DNA of 64,000 nt from Flavobacterium sp. 245 (GTDB taxonomy: Bacteria > Bacteroidota > Bacteroidia > Flavobacteriales > Flavobacteriaceae): assembly GCF_004362055.1 (NCBI RefSeq), contig NZ_SNXB01000005.1, forward strand, positions 1 through 64,000, read 5' to 3'. This document shows positions 49,859 through 58,326 of the stretch, in pieces. The notes beneath the pieces were generated by a model. It did no database searches, was not told the DNA's origin, and was given only the letters and a program-made list of their open reading frames with translations. The translations under genes and the position numbers were made by a program. Every line of letters starts with the position of its first letter. The first letter of the stretch is position 1.

Positions 49859-50560
49859 ATGTATCTAAAGAATCCGAATATAAAACTGCCTGAAGATCCA
49901 AATACTATAGTTTGGAAATATCTTGACTTATCTAAATTTCTTGATTTACTGCTTTCGAAGAAATTATTCATGTCGCGTTCCGATAAATTTGAAGATCAAT
50001 ACGAAGGCACTTTCAGCGAACCTACATACGAAGAAATTAGAAAACTGGCTGTTGATAATCCTGACTTTTTAAATTATTATAAAACACATCGCGAAAAGGT
50101 TGCTATTAGCAGTTGGCACATTAACGAATACGAATCGTTTGCTATGTGGCAGATTTTCACACAAAACAGCGAAGGACTCGCTATTCAGTCTACAATTGGG
50201 AGATTGCAAAAAGCATTAAATCCCGAAAATAATTTTGATCAGTATATTGGTGAAGTAAATTATATCGACTACAAAAAAGAATATATTCCATTTGATGATT
50301 TGTTCTTTCCATTTTTATTTAAAAGAAAAAGTTTTCAGTACGAACGCGAAGTCCGAATTATTACGGATACTTCTAAAAGCACCATTAAACTGAATGATGG
50401 AATAAAAATCAATGTTGACATCAATCAATTAATTGAAAAAATCTACATTCATCCTAAATCTGAAAACTGGTATAAAAAACTGGTAATCGAATTGGTTGAA
50501 CGTTTGGATTTCGGTTTTGAAATCGAAAAATCAGATTTGGAAAGTGACATATTGATTTGA
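49859..50560 (+). CDS. DUF2971 domain-containing protein
   Basis: A 233-residue cytoplasmic protein. DUF2971 features are the N-terminal VWKYLDLSKFLDLL, the loop KKLFMSRSDKFEDQYEG, SSWHINEYESFAMWQIFTQN (a W-H-x-x-E-S-x-x-M-W block) and KRKSFQYEREVRIITDT. A TAACTTTA box lies 25 bases upstream (49827-49834). The function of the family is unknown; some members sit in phage-defence neighbourhoods, but nothing else here supports defence. It is followed by a large hairpin region. Confidence 0.82.
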   Translation: MYLKNPNIKLPEDPNTIVWKYLDLSKFLDLLLSKKLFMSRSDKFEDQYEGTFSEPTYEEIRKLAVDNPDFLNYYKTHREKVAISSWHINEYESFAMWQIFTQNSEGLAIQSTIGRLQKALNPENNFDQYIGEVNYIDYKKEYIPFDDLFFPFLFKRKSFQYEREVRIITDTSKSTIKLNDGIKINVDINQLIEKIYIHPKSENWYKKLVIELVERLDFGFEIEKSDLESDILI

Positions 50561-50574
50561 AAGTTGCTAAGATT

Positions 50575-50732
50575 CTAAGATTCTGAGGTTCTAAGTTTTT
50601 TTAGCCACAGATTGCACTGATTAAAAGGATTTTCAACATAGTCTTAAATAAGAAAAAGCTCTTTAAAAATTAAGTCAATAATTTTTAAAGAGCTTTTTCT
50701 TATTCCGAAATCTTAAAACCTCAGAATCTTAG
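50575..50732. repeat. inverted repeat, 16-bp perfect arms, CTAAG family, enclosing a terminator
   Basis: CTAAGATTCTGAGGTT (50575-50590) and AACCTCAGAATCTTAG (50717-50732) are perfectly complementary. More CTAAG units flank each arm (AAGTTGCTAAGATTC before; CGTCTTAGAACCTTAG after, ending at 50755 in the stop region of the next gene). The loop of 126 bases contains the perfect hairpin at 50647-50704. Confidence 0.85.
50647..50704. terminator. bidirectional terminator, 26-bp perfect stem
   Basis: The arm at 50647-50672 (AATAAGAAAAAGCTCTTTAA then AAATTA) is perfectly complementary to 50679-50704, around a 6-base loop. It serves the convergent DUF2971 (+) and EF-hand lipoprotein (-) genes. The stem is unusually long for a terminator. 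Confidence 0.88.
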
Positions 50733-50752
50733 CGTCTTAGAACCTTAGCATC

Positions 50753-51475
50753 TTAAATAGGTTTATAACTCTTAACTTCCCATTTTTTAGAAGCTAAATC
50801 AATGTAGTTATAGTGTAAAACGTCATTTTTATCAAATTGACCATTTTGATTGGTATCTTCAATTGTTCTGAAGTAAATGCGATTTTTTGATTCAATTAAA
50901 CTCCAGTCTACCAATTCCTGTAGATCTGGCGAAATTTTCGTGAAGTTTTCTCCGCTGATCTTACTCAAATACAAAGTTTTAATATCTCCAGTATCAATTT
51001 TCCCGTCTTTATTTGTATCAGAATCTGTTAACGTATAAACCATTACTTTATTCTGAGTTTTATCTGCAACTGTCTTCAAATAAGTCGCCGTCAAAATTAA
51101 AACTGGTTTATCTGATAAAGGCCTGATAGAATCTGAATCAACTTGTTGGAATTTTAAATTCTGCAGATAGCCTGTAATTTCATATTCTCCTAAATTAGAT
51201 ATTGTAAAACTTACATCATTTACACTTGACGAACCATAACGCGCCTTTGAACCTCTTTCATAAACTCTCAAGTCGCCAACAGGATGAATTAAATAATTTG
51301 TTCCTTCCATCTGAATAGGCAAATCTGCTACCTCAATTTGGGTAGAATCTGTTTTGGCAACTACACTTGCTTTGTTTGAAGCATCATAAATTACTTTCGG
51401 CTTCTGCACTTCGTCCTTACAACTCACTGTAGTTCCGATAATTACTAAGGCGATATATTTTATATAGTTTTTCAT
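50753..51475 (-). CDS. lipoprotein with two EF-hand-like calcium loops
   Basis: A 240-residue lipoprotein (lipobox TVSC, Cys19). The first 150 residues after the tail are beta-rich with no recognised domain. In the C-terminal half two loops of EF-hand/dockerin pattern are clear: DSDTNKDGKIDTGD and DTNQNGQFDKND (D-x-N-x-D-G-x-[IF]-D spacing), so calcium binding is likely. It is 76 bases below the TonB receptor on the same strand and probably in the same operon with the M23 peptidase. Confidence 0.75.
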   Translation of the reverse strand: MKNYIKYIALVIIGTTVSCKDEVQKPKVIYDASNKASVVAKTDSTQIEVADLPIQMEGTNYLIHPVGDLRVYERGSKARYGSSSVNDVSFTISNLGEYEITGYLQNLKFQQVDSDSIRPLSDKPVLILTATYLKTVADKTQNKVMVYTLTDSDTNKDGKIDTGDIKTLYLSKISGENFTKISPDLQELVDWSLIESKNRIYFRTIEDTNQNGQFDKNDVLHYNYIDLASKKWEVKSYKPI

Positions 51476-51551
51476 TTATGGCAATTATATTAGAATATCA
51501 AATATACTATTTTTGATTGTAAATTTTGGTTTTATTGCATTTTAGTAAACT

Positions 51552-54014
51552 TTACAACCTCGCGTTAATCTTCACATTAAAAACCCTCGAAGTCATATAA
51601 TTTGGGATTGCATATTGATTTTTAGAATACACATCGCGTACCCAAGTATTGGTAATTGCGTTTTGATTATTGAAAAGATTAAAAATTTCAAGCCCAACTG
51701 ATAATTCTTTAAAATCCTTCAACCATTTAGCTTTAGCAACTTTTGTACTGCTGTCAACAAAAACTTTTGCAAATCCTACGTCTGCCCTTCTGTAGTCATT
51801 CAGCCTATTTTGATACAAATACGGATCTGAATAAGCAGGTGCGCCACCAGGCAAACCGGTATTATAAACTAAATTCAGATACAATTTCACACTCGGAATG
51901 TTTGGCATATAATCCTGAAACAGCATGGCAAATTTCAAACGCTGATCTGTTGGTCTGGCTATATATCCTTTGTTTTCATAATTTTCCTCGGTCTTCATAT
52001 ATCCAAAACTTACCCACGATTCCGTTCCTGGAACAAACTCTCCATTCAGCCTGAAATCAAAACCCTGTGCGTATGCTTTTGCATTATTATTGGCAACATA
52101 ACGGATTCGGACATTATCAATCGAATACACATTCGCATCTGAAATTGATTTATAGTACACTTCGGTAACCCATTTAAAAGGGCGGTTCCACATTTTAAAA
52201 TTGTAATCATTTCCTAAAACAATGTGCACCGATTCCTGCGCTTTTACATTCGGATTTACAACCCCATCTAAATCCCGAAGTTCCCTGTAAAAAGGTGGCT
52301 GATGATACAATCCTCCAGAAATCCTGAAAACCATATCCATATCCCAATTGGGCTGAATCGCAAATTGAGCACGCGGACTTACGACTATTTGATTTTTACC
52401 TTCAACAGAAGCTCCCGAAACATTCCAGCTTTGAAAACGCGCGCCAAGATGATACCAGACCAAACTTGAACCAATAGCCGTTTTTTTATTGAATTGTGCA
52501 TAACCTGAAAGTCTGTTTATGGTATTGTAATTTGTGGCTCGAATATCTTGATAAGGCAACAATGGTCCGGTATACGGCTGATAAGGCTCATTATTTTTAG
52601 GCAAAATCACCAAAGGTGGATTAATTGAAAAACCAGCCGAATCAATTACTTCCCACTCAACTACGCGATCACGAATAGATTCTCTGGTATATTTTAAACC
52701 GAATTCCAATTCACTGTCATTCAGCCATTCCTTAAATCCTTTAATTTCGACATTACCAATTAATGCATCAAGGTCATTTCGCGCATGATTAAGCTGCGAA
52801 CCAATACCACGTGTAAAATCAATATTCTCTGGATTTCCGTCTTCATCAACGTTTCCTAATCTATATTGGGCCAAAATATCAAAATGTTCCTGCTCTGTAG
52901 TATGAAACAAAGAACCAATTAATTTAAAAGTAAGACTTGGCGAAGCTTTATAAGTTGTTTTTAAAGCGCCAAAATAGGTTTCGTATTTATCCTTTTCCTG
53001 ACCTTCATAATAAACACTCAAAGCCATTGGCTGATCGATCGTTCCAAAATTGGTCTGACGCGTTAAAGGCTGGTAGGAATATTTATTCTGAGAAATATTT
53101 CCTAAAAAGCTCATTTGCCATTTTTCGGAAATATCATAATTTATATTTGTCTGAATATCGGCAAAAACCGGAGTATAATTCGTTTCTGTGTCTTGACTGT
53201 TTACAAGAAGACTATTATTTCGATAACGGATTCCGGTTACCGCCGACCATTTTTTATTTTTAGAAACAAGATCAACCGCCGCACTTCCACCTAAGAAACT
53301 TGCCTCAAAAGCAGCACCAAACTGTGTTGGTTTTCGATATGTAATATCTAAAACCGAAGACAATTTATCACCAAATTTAGCCTGAAATCCACCTGCTGAA
53401 AAATCAACATTCTGAACTAAATCAGTATTTGTAAAACTCAAACCTTCCTGCTGTCCTGAACGAATCAAAAAAGGGCGATACACTTCAACTTCGTTTACAT
53501 AAACTAAATTTTCGTCATAATTTCCACCACGAACCGCATATTGTGTACTCAATTCATTGTTTGAATTTACGCCCGGCAATGTTTTCAGTATATTTTCTAT
53601 TCCGGCATTTGCGCCTGGAATTTTTTTTATGGTTTCAGGCTCTACGGTCACAATTCCCTGAACGCGTTTTTTATTTTTAGAAGAAACAAAAACTTCGCCC
53701 ATTTGTTCCTCCGAATTATTCATTACCGGATTAAAAAGAAAAATTTCATTTGGCTTTAAACTCACTGTTAAACTCAACATTTTCAAAGAAATATGAGTAA
53801 AAATCAGAGATACTTTTTTATTTGGAGGTAATTCGATATCAAAAACACCATTCGAATCTGATTGAACGACATTTCCTAAACACGTAACATTCACATCAGC
53901 AACCGGCCGATTTTCAGTGTCTAAAATAACACCTTTAACATGAGCATTTTGAGCAATTGCCATTTGGCCAATGCATAAAAAAAAGAAAACAACTATTAAT
54001 TTATAATTATTCAA
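51552..54014 (-). CDS. TonB-dependent receptor with carboxypeptidase-like regulatory N-terminus
   Basis: An 820-residue outer-membrane receptor. After a signal peptide (LIVVFFFLCIGQMAIAQN) it has a carboxypeptidase-regulatory-like beta-sandwich (about 25-105, VKGVILDTENRPVADVNVTC), then a plug (about 120-245: IPGANAGIENILKTLPGVNS, VRGGNYDENLVYVNEVEV, SAGGFQAKFGDKLSSVLDI) and a barrel to the C-terminal NVKINARL. The cargo is unknown. Its stop-start spacing to the M23 gene is 11 bases, so envelope-remodelling and uptake genes form one transcript. Confidence 0.9.
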   Translation of the reverse strand: MNNYKLIVVFFFLCIGQMAIAQNAHVKGVILDTENRPVADVNVTCLGNVVQSDSNGVFDIELPPNKKVSLIFTHISLKMLSLTVSLKPNEIFLFNPVMNNSEEQMGEVFVSSKNKKRVQGIVTVEPETIKKIPGANAGIENILKTLPGVNSNNELSTQYAVRGGNYDENLVYVNEVEVYRPFLIRSGQQEGLSFTNTDLVQNVDFSAGGFQAKFGDKLSSVLDITYRKPTQFGAAFEASFLGGSAAVDLVSKNKKWSAVTGIRYRNNSLLVNSQDTETNYTPVFADIQTNINYDISEKWQMSFLGNISQNKYSYQPLTRQTNFGTIDQPMALSVYYEGQEKDKYETYFGALKTTYKASPSLTFKLIGSLFHTTEQEHFDILAQYRLGNVDEDGNPENIDFTRGIGSQLNHARNDLDALIGNVEIKGFKEWLNDSELEFGLKYTRESIRDRVVEWEVIDSAGFSINPPLVILPKNNEPYQPYTGPLLPYQDIRATNYNTINRLSGYAQFNKKTAIGSSLVWYHLGARFQSWNVSGASVEGKNQIVVSPRAQFAIQPNWDMDMVFRISGGLYHQPPFYRELRDLDGVVNPNVKAQESVHIVLGNDYNFKMWNRPFKWVTEVYYKSISDANVYSIDNVRIRYVANNNAKAYAQGFDFRLNGEFVPGTESWVSFGYMKTEENYENKGYIARPTDQRLKFAMLFQDYMPNIPSVKLYLNLVYNTGLPGGAPAYSDPYLYQNRLNDYRRADVGFAKVFVDSSTKVAKAKWLKDFKELSVGLEIFNLFNNQNAITNTWVRDVYSKNQYAIPNYMTSRVFNVKINARL

Positions 54015-54025
54015 ACGTTTTGATT

Positions 54026-55717
54026 TTATTTTTGTTGACTTCTAAAAAAGTGAGTTTCAAATACAGTGGCATTTCCAACATTATCAGTCACTTCTAATTT
54101 TAAATCATTTGCACCTTCAGACAATAATGCATCATCAAAAGTATGCGTAATTTTTCTAGTTTTATTGTCATATTCAAACAAAATCCAATTCCCATTTAAA
54201 TAACCATTATATGATTTAATTCCCGACAAAGAATCACTTATTGTAAACTGTATTTTTTTTGCATCACTGATCCATTTATCCTGAATAGATTTCGCAATCG
54301 AAATTTTAGGCGCAATTGTATCCAAAACCAATCCAAACTGCCCTAAAGTTTTAGATTTTGCTGTAAAAACATCTCCTTTTCTTGAAGTTGCATTATAACT
54401 GCCGCTTCGTCCAATAAAAAGTTTATCTCTTAAAGATTCTTCATACGTATCATCTTTAATAGTGACAGTAAAATTAGAATGCACCGGAATAACATCTTCG
54501 TGAATATAAATTTTATTGTTTTTTACATCAAAATTCAAATTGAAATCATCGTAAAAAGTTCCAGCCGGAAAAAATACCGACATATTTTCTTTTTCAAAAT
54601 TTGCATCTCTATTCGCTTTGATAAAATAATTTGAAACTATTGGCTCTTCTTTTACAACCGGAGTTTCATTGTCGTATTCAATTGGAACCGTAATGGAACT
54701 TAAATTCCCATAATAATCTGAAACTTCAATTCTGTATAACGAAGCTAAATTTGGATCTGCCGAAACAATCCCACGAAGCGAATCCGTTTTAATAATACTC
54801 AAAGCAAAGGGTGTTTTCATAAAAAGCTTCTGAACTCTCTGTCCAGCTTTTTTATATTTTGGATAATCAATAAAAGCATTGATGTATCGCATTTCGTCAA
54901 AAGAATACGTATTAAATTGATAATTATAATTTTGATTTCCGTTTAAAAAAGTCGAAACATTAAAAACACCATTTTTGTTTCCCGAAACATTATCAAAATC
55001 GACAGCCGAAATTCCAAAACCAATTTTCCCATTTGTTTTTACTTTGCTGGCAAGATAAGTTCCATCTTTCTGAAGTGACATATTCAGCATTACAGGCAGT
55101 TTTGATTGATTCACAACCGCATTATCCATTGGATAAACAAAAAGACTAGAAACAGCAGGTTTTTTTGTGTCTGTAAAGTTTTTATCAAATCCAAAAAATA
55201 TCGGGTTAATGACAAATTCTGTTTTTGTATCGCGAATTTCAAAATGCAAATGTGGCCCTTCAGAAGAACCCGTATTTCCAGAAAGCGCAATTAATTGACC
55301 TTTCGTTACAGGCAATTCATCTGGTTTTGGAAACATCTCAATCTCAAATGCTTTTTCTTTGTAATGTGTCTTTTGAATATACTCCTGCACCGGACCAACT
55401 GCGGTCTGCAAATGTCCATATACTGATGTGTAGCCATTTGGGTGTGTTATATAAATGCATTTACCATTTCCAAAAGTTGAAATCTTAATTCTTGAAATAT
55501 AACCATCAGCAATTGCATAAACATTTAAACCTTCTCGCTGATTTGTTTTTAAATCAAAACCCGCGTGAAAGTGATTGGGACGCAACTCCCCAAAATTCCC
55601 AGAAAGTTGCATTGGAATATCAAGTGGCGCACGAAAATAATCTTTAGGATACTGCGTCTGAGCAAAAATAAAGTGGCAAAATAACAAGGTGTATAACGAA
55701 AATCTCATAAGCAACAT
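54026..55717 (-). CDS. M23 family metallopeptidase (LytM-type) with beta-rich C-terminal region
   Basis: A 563-residue exported protein with a signal peptide (LLMRFSLYTLLFCHFIFAQ). The M23/LytM domain spans about residues 35-180, with HAGFDL (H-x-x-x-D zinc site) and HLHFEI (H-x-H) as the metal ligands, plus ISTFGNGKCIYITHPNGYTS. The remainder (about 190-560) is a series of Ig-like beta domains. It probably cuts peptidoglycan cross-bridges. All three zinc ligands are present, so it is not a degenerate EnvC-like member. First gene of the three-gene operon. Confidence 0.88.
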   Translation of the reverse strand: MLLMRFSLYTLLFCHFIFAQTQYPKDYFRAPLDIPMQLSGNFGELRPNHFHAGFDLKTNQREGLNVYAIADGYISRIKISTFGNGKCIYITHPNGYTSVYGHLQTAVGPVQEYIQKTHYKEKAFEIEMFPKPDELPVTKGQLIALSGNTGSSEGPHLHFEIRDTKTEFVINPIFFGFDKNFTDTKKPAVSSLFVYPMDNAVVNQSKLPVMLNMSLQKDGTYLASKVKTNGKIGFGISAVDFDNVSGNKNGVFNVSTFLNGNQNYNYQFNTYSFDEMRYINAFIDYPKYKKAGQRVQKLFMKTPFALSIIKTDSLRGIVSADPNLASLYRIEVSDYYGNLSSITVPIEYDNETPVVKEEPIVSNYFIKANRDANFEKENMSVFFPAGTFYDDFNLNFDVKNNKIYIHEDVIPVHSNFTVTIKDDTYEESLRDKLFIGRSGSYNATSRKGDVFTAKSKTLGQFGLVLDTIAPKISIAKSIQDKWISDAKKIQFTISDSLSGIKSYNGYLNGNWILFEYDNKTRKITHTFDDALLSEGANDLKLEVTDNVGNATVFETHFFRSQQK

Positions 55718-55829
55718 TTTTGCTAAGATAAAAAAATAACAGGCTTAAACCGAGAATTTAGCCGCAAAAATACAATTGACTGAATTTCATCTATTTGCTT
55801 ATTTTAACTGCAAAAAAATCGATAAAAAA

Positions 55830-55859
55830 TTGCATTAATAAAAAGGAATACTAACTTTG
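55830..55859 (+). promoter_or_regulatory. promoter of the zapB-like/zapA operon
   Basis: TTG at 55830-55832 and TAACTTTG at 55852-55859, 19 bases apart, fit the Bacteroidota consensus closely. The start codon at 55888 follows 28 bases later. Confidence 0.7.
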
Positions 55860-55887
55860 TATGATTAAGTAATGAATAGGATTTATA

Positions 55888-56178
55888 ATGAGTGTAATTG
55901 CCGAAATAATTGATACTCTTGAATATAAAGTCGAGAAGCTTTTTGAAAAATCAAAAGGTCTGGAGAAAAACAATCAGGATTTACAATTAGAATTAGCCAA
56001 AGCTGTGCAAATTATCCAGAAACAATCTGAAGAAATTGAGGCTTTGAAGAAGCAATATGATACACTTAAAATAGCCAATTCGTTGCTCGGCAGCGACAAT
56101 AACAAGAGAGAGACAAAGCTTAAAATAAATTCATTAATTCGCGAAATTGATTACTGTATAGCGCAACTATCAGATTAG
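55888..56178 (+). CDS. small coiled-coil protein, ZapB-like
   Basis: A 96-residue, almost entirely coiled-coil protein (residues 3-75; VEKLFEKSKGLEKNNQDLQL, AVQIIQKQSEEIEALKKQYD). Size, structure and position 6 bases upstream of zapA suggest the cell-division partner ZapB, which bundles FtsZ through ZapA. Coiled coils have weak sequence signal, so the assignment rests on context. Confidence 0.72.
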   Translation: MSVIAEIIDTLEYKVEKLFEKSKGLEKNNQDLQLELAKAVQIIQKQSEEIEALKKQYDTLKIANSLLGSDNNKRETKLKINSLIREIDYCIAQLSD

Positions 56179-56184
56179 TAAAAC

Positions 56185-56478
56185 ATGGACGGAAAGCTTA
56201 GAATCAAAATATCAATTGCAGACCGCGTTTACCCGTTAACGGTTGAACCATCTCAGGAAGAAGGGCTTAGAAGCGCTTCTAAGAAAATTGATGCGATGAT
56301 TAAGCAGTTCGAAGAAAATTACGCAGTTCGTGACAAACAAGATGTATTAGCTATGTGTGCATTGCAATTTGCATCACAAGTTGAACAAAAACAAATTGAT
56401 AACGCAATCGATGGAGAAGAAACCATCGATAGAATTAAGAAATTAAATTCGCTATTAGATCAATATCTCGAAAATTAA
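56185..56478 (+). CDS. zapA: cell division protein ZapA
   Basis: A 97-residue ZapA. The N-terminal globular part (LRIKISIADRVYPLTVEPSQ EE, residues about 4-26) and the helix with EGLRSASKKIDAMIKQFEEN, then the coiled-coil region QDVLAMCALQFASQVEQK, match the family. ZapA binds and cross-links FtsZ filaments at mid-cell. It is 6 bases after the ZapB-like gene and followed by a 6S RNA candidate, the same neighbour order as in gamma-proteobacteria. Confidence 0.9.
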   Translation: MDGKLRIKISIADRVYPLTVEPSQEEGLRSASKKIDAMIKQFEENYAVRDKQDVLAMCALQFASQVEQKQIDNAIDGEETIDRIKKLNSLLDQYLEN

Positions 56479-56499
56479 ACGTTCTTTACAGAAACTAAG

Positions 56500-56668
56500 A
56501 TACTGCCTACATTAGTTCACAATTGGTAAACTCAACACTAACAATTTAGAATGAGCGAATCGTCACTACTATAGTATGCCCTCCTTTTGGCTGGGAAACT
56601 TGAACAGAGAGTTAGCTCAAAACTTGTCTTTACGAGTTTATTCAAGCAATTAATGTAGGCTTTTTTTA
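56500..56668 (+). ncRNA. ssrS: candidate 6S RNA (SsrS)
   Basis: Between zapA and rny lies a 160-base gene-free stretch with a closing stem GCCTACATTA (56505-56514) and TAATGTAGGC (56651-56660) followed at once by a T-run of seven. The enclosed sequence can fold as a long rod with a central open region around CACTACTATAGTATGCCCTC, the hallmark of 6S RNA, which mimics an open promoter for the housekeeping polymerase. 6S RNA next to zapA is a well-known order. Identification is by size, stem, terminator and neighbour, without a covariance-model search. Confidence 0.75.
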
Positions 56669-56687
56669 TATATAAATTTTAACAAAC

Positions 56688-58250
56688 ATGGACATAATAA
56701 CGATCATTATTTCAGGTATTGTAGGGATTGCAGCAGGTTTTGCAATTGCTAAAATCATCGAAAAAAGCAATATTTCTAATCTAATCAAAAACGCTAAAAA
56801 AGAGGCAGCTTCAATTTTAAAAGACGCTAATTTAGAGGCTGAAAATATCAAAAAAGATAAAATTCTACAGGCAAAAGAACGTTTTATCGAACTAAAATCA
56901 GAGCACGAACAAGTTATTTTAGCTAGAGACAAAAAAGTAGCTGAAGTAGAAAAAAGAGTGCGCGACAAAGAATCTCAAATTTCTAATGAGCTTTCAAAAG
57001 CTAAAAAAGTAAATGATGATTTTGAAGCTAAAACTCAAGAGTACAACAACAAAATTGAGGTTTTAGACAAAAAACAAAGTGAAGTTGACAAACTGCACAA
57101 AAGCCAGCTACAACAGCTTGAAGTAATTTCTGGGCTTTCTGCAGAAGAGGCAAAAGAGCAATTAGTGGAAGGATTAAAAGCCGAAGCTAAAAGCAAAGCA
57201 ATGTCGCACATTCAAGATACTATTGAAGAGGCTAAGCTTACGGCACAACAAGAAGCTAAAAAAATCATTATTAATACCATTCAAAGAGTTGGAACTGAAG
57301 AAGCAGTTGAAAATTGCGTTTCTGTTTTCAACATTGAATCTGATGATGTAAAAGGAAGAATTATTGGCCGTGAGGGACGAAATATTAGAGCTTTAGAAGC
57401 TGCAACAGGAGTAGAAATTATTGTTGACGATACGCCAGAAGCTATCATCCTTTCTTGTTTTGATCCAGTTCGTAGAGAAATTGCTCGTTTGTCATTACAC
57501 AAATTAGTAACTGACGGACGTATTCACCCGGCAAGAATTGAAGAAGTTGTTGCAAAAACAGCTAAACAAATTGATGATGAAATTATTGAAGTTGGTAAAC
57601 GTACTGTAATCGACTTAGGAATTCATGGATTACACCCTGAATTGATTAAAGTTGTGGGTAGAATGAAATACCGTTCTTCTTACGGACAAAACTTGCTACA
57701 GCACTCAAGAGAAGTTTCTAAACTTTGCGGTATCATGGCTGCAGAATTAGGCTTAAATGTAAAACTGGCTAAAAGAGCTGGTTTATTACACGATATTGGT
57801 AAAGTGCCAGATACTGAAAGCGATTTGCCACACGCACTTTTAGGTATGCAATGGGCAGAGAAATATGGCGAGAAAGAAGAAGTTTGCAATGCAATTGGAG
57901 CGCACCACGATGAGATCGAAATGAAATCATTATTATCTCCAATTATTCAGGTTTGTGATGCTATTTCAGGTGCACGCCCAGGAGCAAGACGCCAAGTTTT
58001 AGATTCTTACATTCAGCGTCTTAAAGATCTTGAAGATGTAGCTTACGGATTTAGTGGTGTGAAAAATGCATATGCAATTCAGGCAGGTAGAGAACTTCGT
58101 GTAATTGTAGAAAGCGAAAAAGTTTCTGATGACAACGCAGCAAATTTATCATTCGAAATTTCACAAAAAATCCAAACAGAAATGACTTATCCAGGTCAAG
58201 TAAAAGTAACTGTAATTAGAGAAACTAGAGCAGTTAATATTGCTAAGTAA
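56688..58250 (+). CDS. rny: ribonuclease Y
   Basis: A 520-residue endoribonuclease that starts mRNA decay at the membrane. One N-terminal membrane helix (about 3-22, [20 protein letters not shown]), a long coiled coil (25-190), a KH RNA-binding domain (about 210-270: [20 protein letters not shown]), and the HD metal-phosphohydrolase domain (about 330-430: [27 protein letters not shown] with the His-Asp pair). The length is standard for the family. It may be cotranscribed past the 6S RNA only by readthrough. A strong terminator follows. Confidence 0.96.
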   Translation: MDIITIIISGIVGIAAGFAIAKIIEKSNISNLIKNAKKEAASILKDANLEAENIKKDKILQAKERFIELKSEHEQVILARDKKVAEVEKRVRDKESQISNELSKAKKVNDDFEAKTQEYNNKIEVLDKKQSEVDKLHKSQLQQLEVISGLSAEEAKEQLVEGLKAEAKSKAMSHIQDTIEEAKLTAQQEAKKIIINTIQRVGTEEAVENCVSVFNIESDDVKGRIIGREGRNIRALEAATGVEIIVDDTPEAIILSCFDPVRREIARLSLHKLVTDGRIHPARIEEVVAKTAKQIDDEIIEVGKRTVIDLGIHGLHPELIKVVGRMKYRSSYGQNLLQHSREVSKLCGIMAAELGLNVKLAKRAGLLHDIGKVPDTESDLPHALLGMQWAEKYGEKEEVCNAIGAHHDEIEMKSLLSPIIQVCDAISGARPGARRQVLDSYIQRLKDLEDVAYGFSGVKNAYAIQAGRELRVIVESEKVSDDNAANLSFEISQKIQTEMTYPGQVKVTVIRETRAVNIAK

Positions 58251-58267
58251 TTTCTCTTTTAAATAAA

Positions 58268-58304
58268 AAACAAAGGCTATCTTTTCAGATAGCCTTTGTT
58301 TTTT
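58268..58304. terminator. intrinsic terminator between rny and the histidine kinase
   Basis: CAAAGGCTATC (58271-58281) pairs with GATAGCCTTTG (58288-58298), with flanking A and T runs; it can serve both convergent genes. Confidence 0.92.
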
Positions 58305-58326
58305 ATAAGTATTTTGAGAAAACGAA

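Noticed and set aside
49859..50560. Defence system around the DUF2971 gene
   Set aside because: No nuclease, helicase, methylase or toxin-antitoxin partner adjoins; the neighbours are an exporter and a lipoprotein operon.
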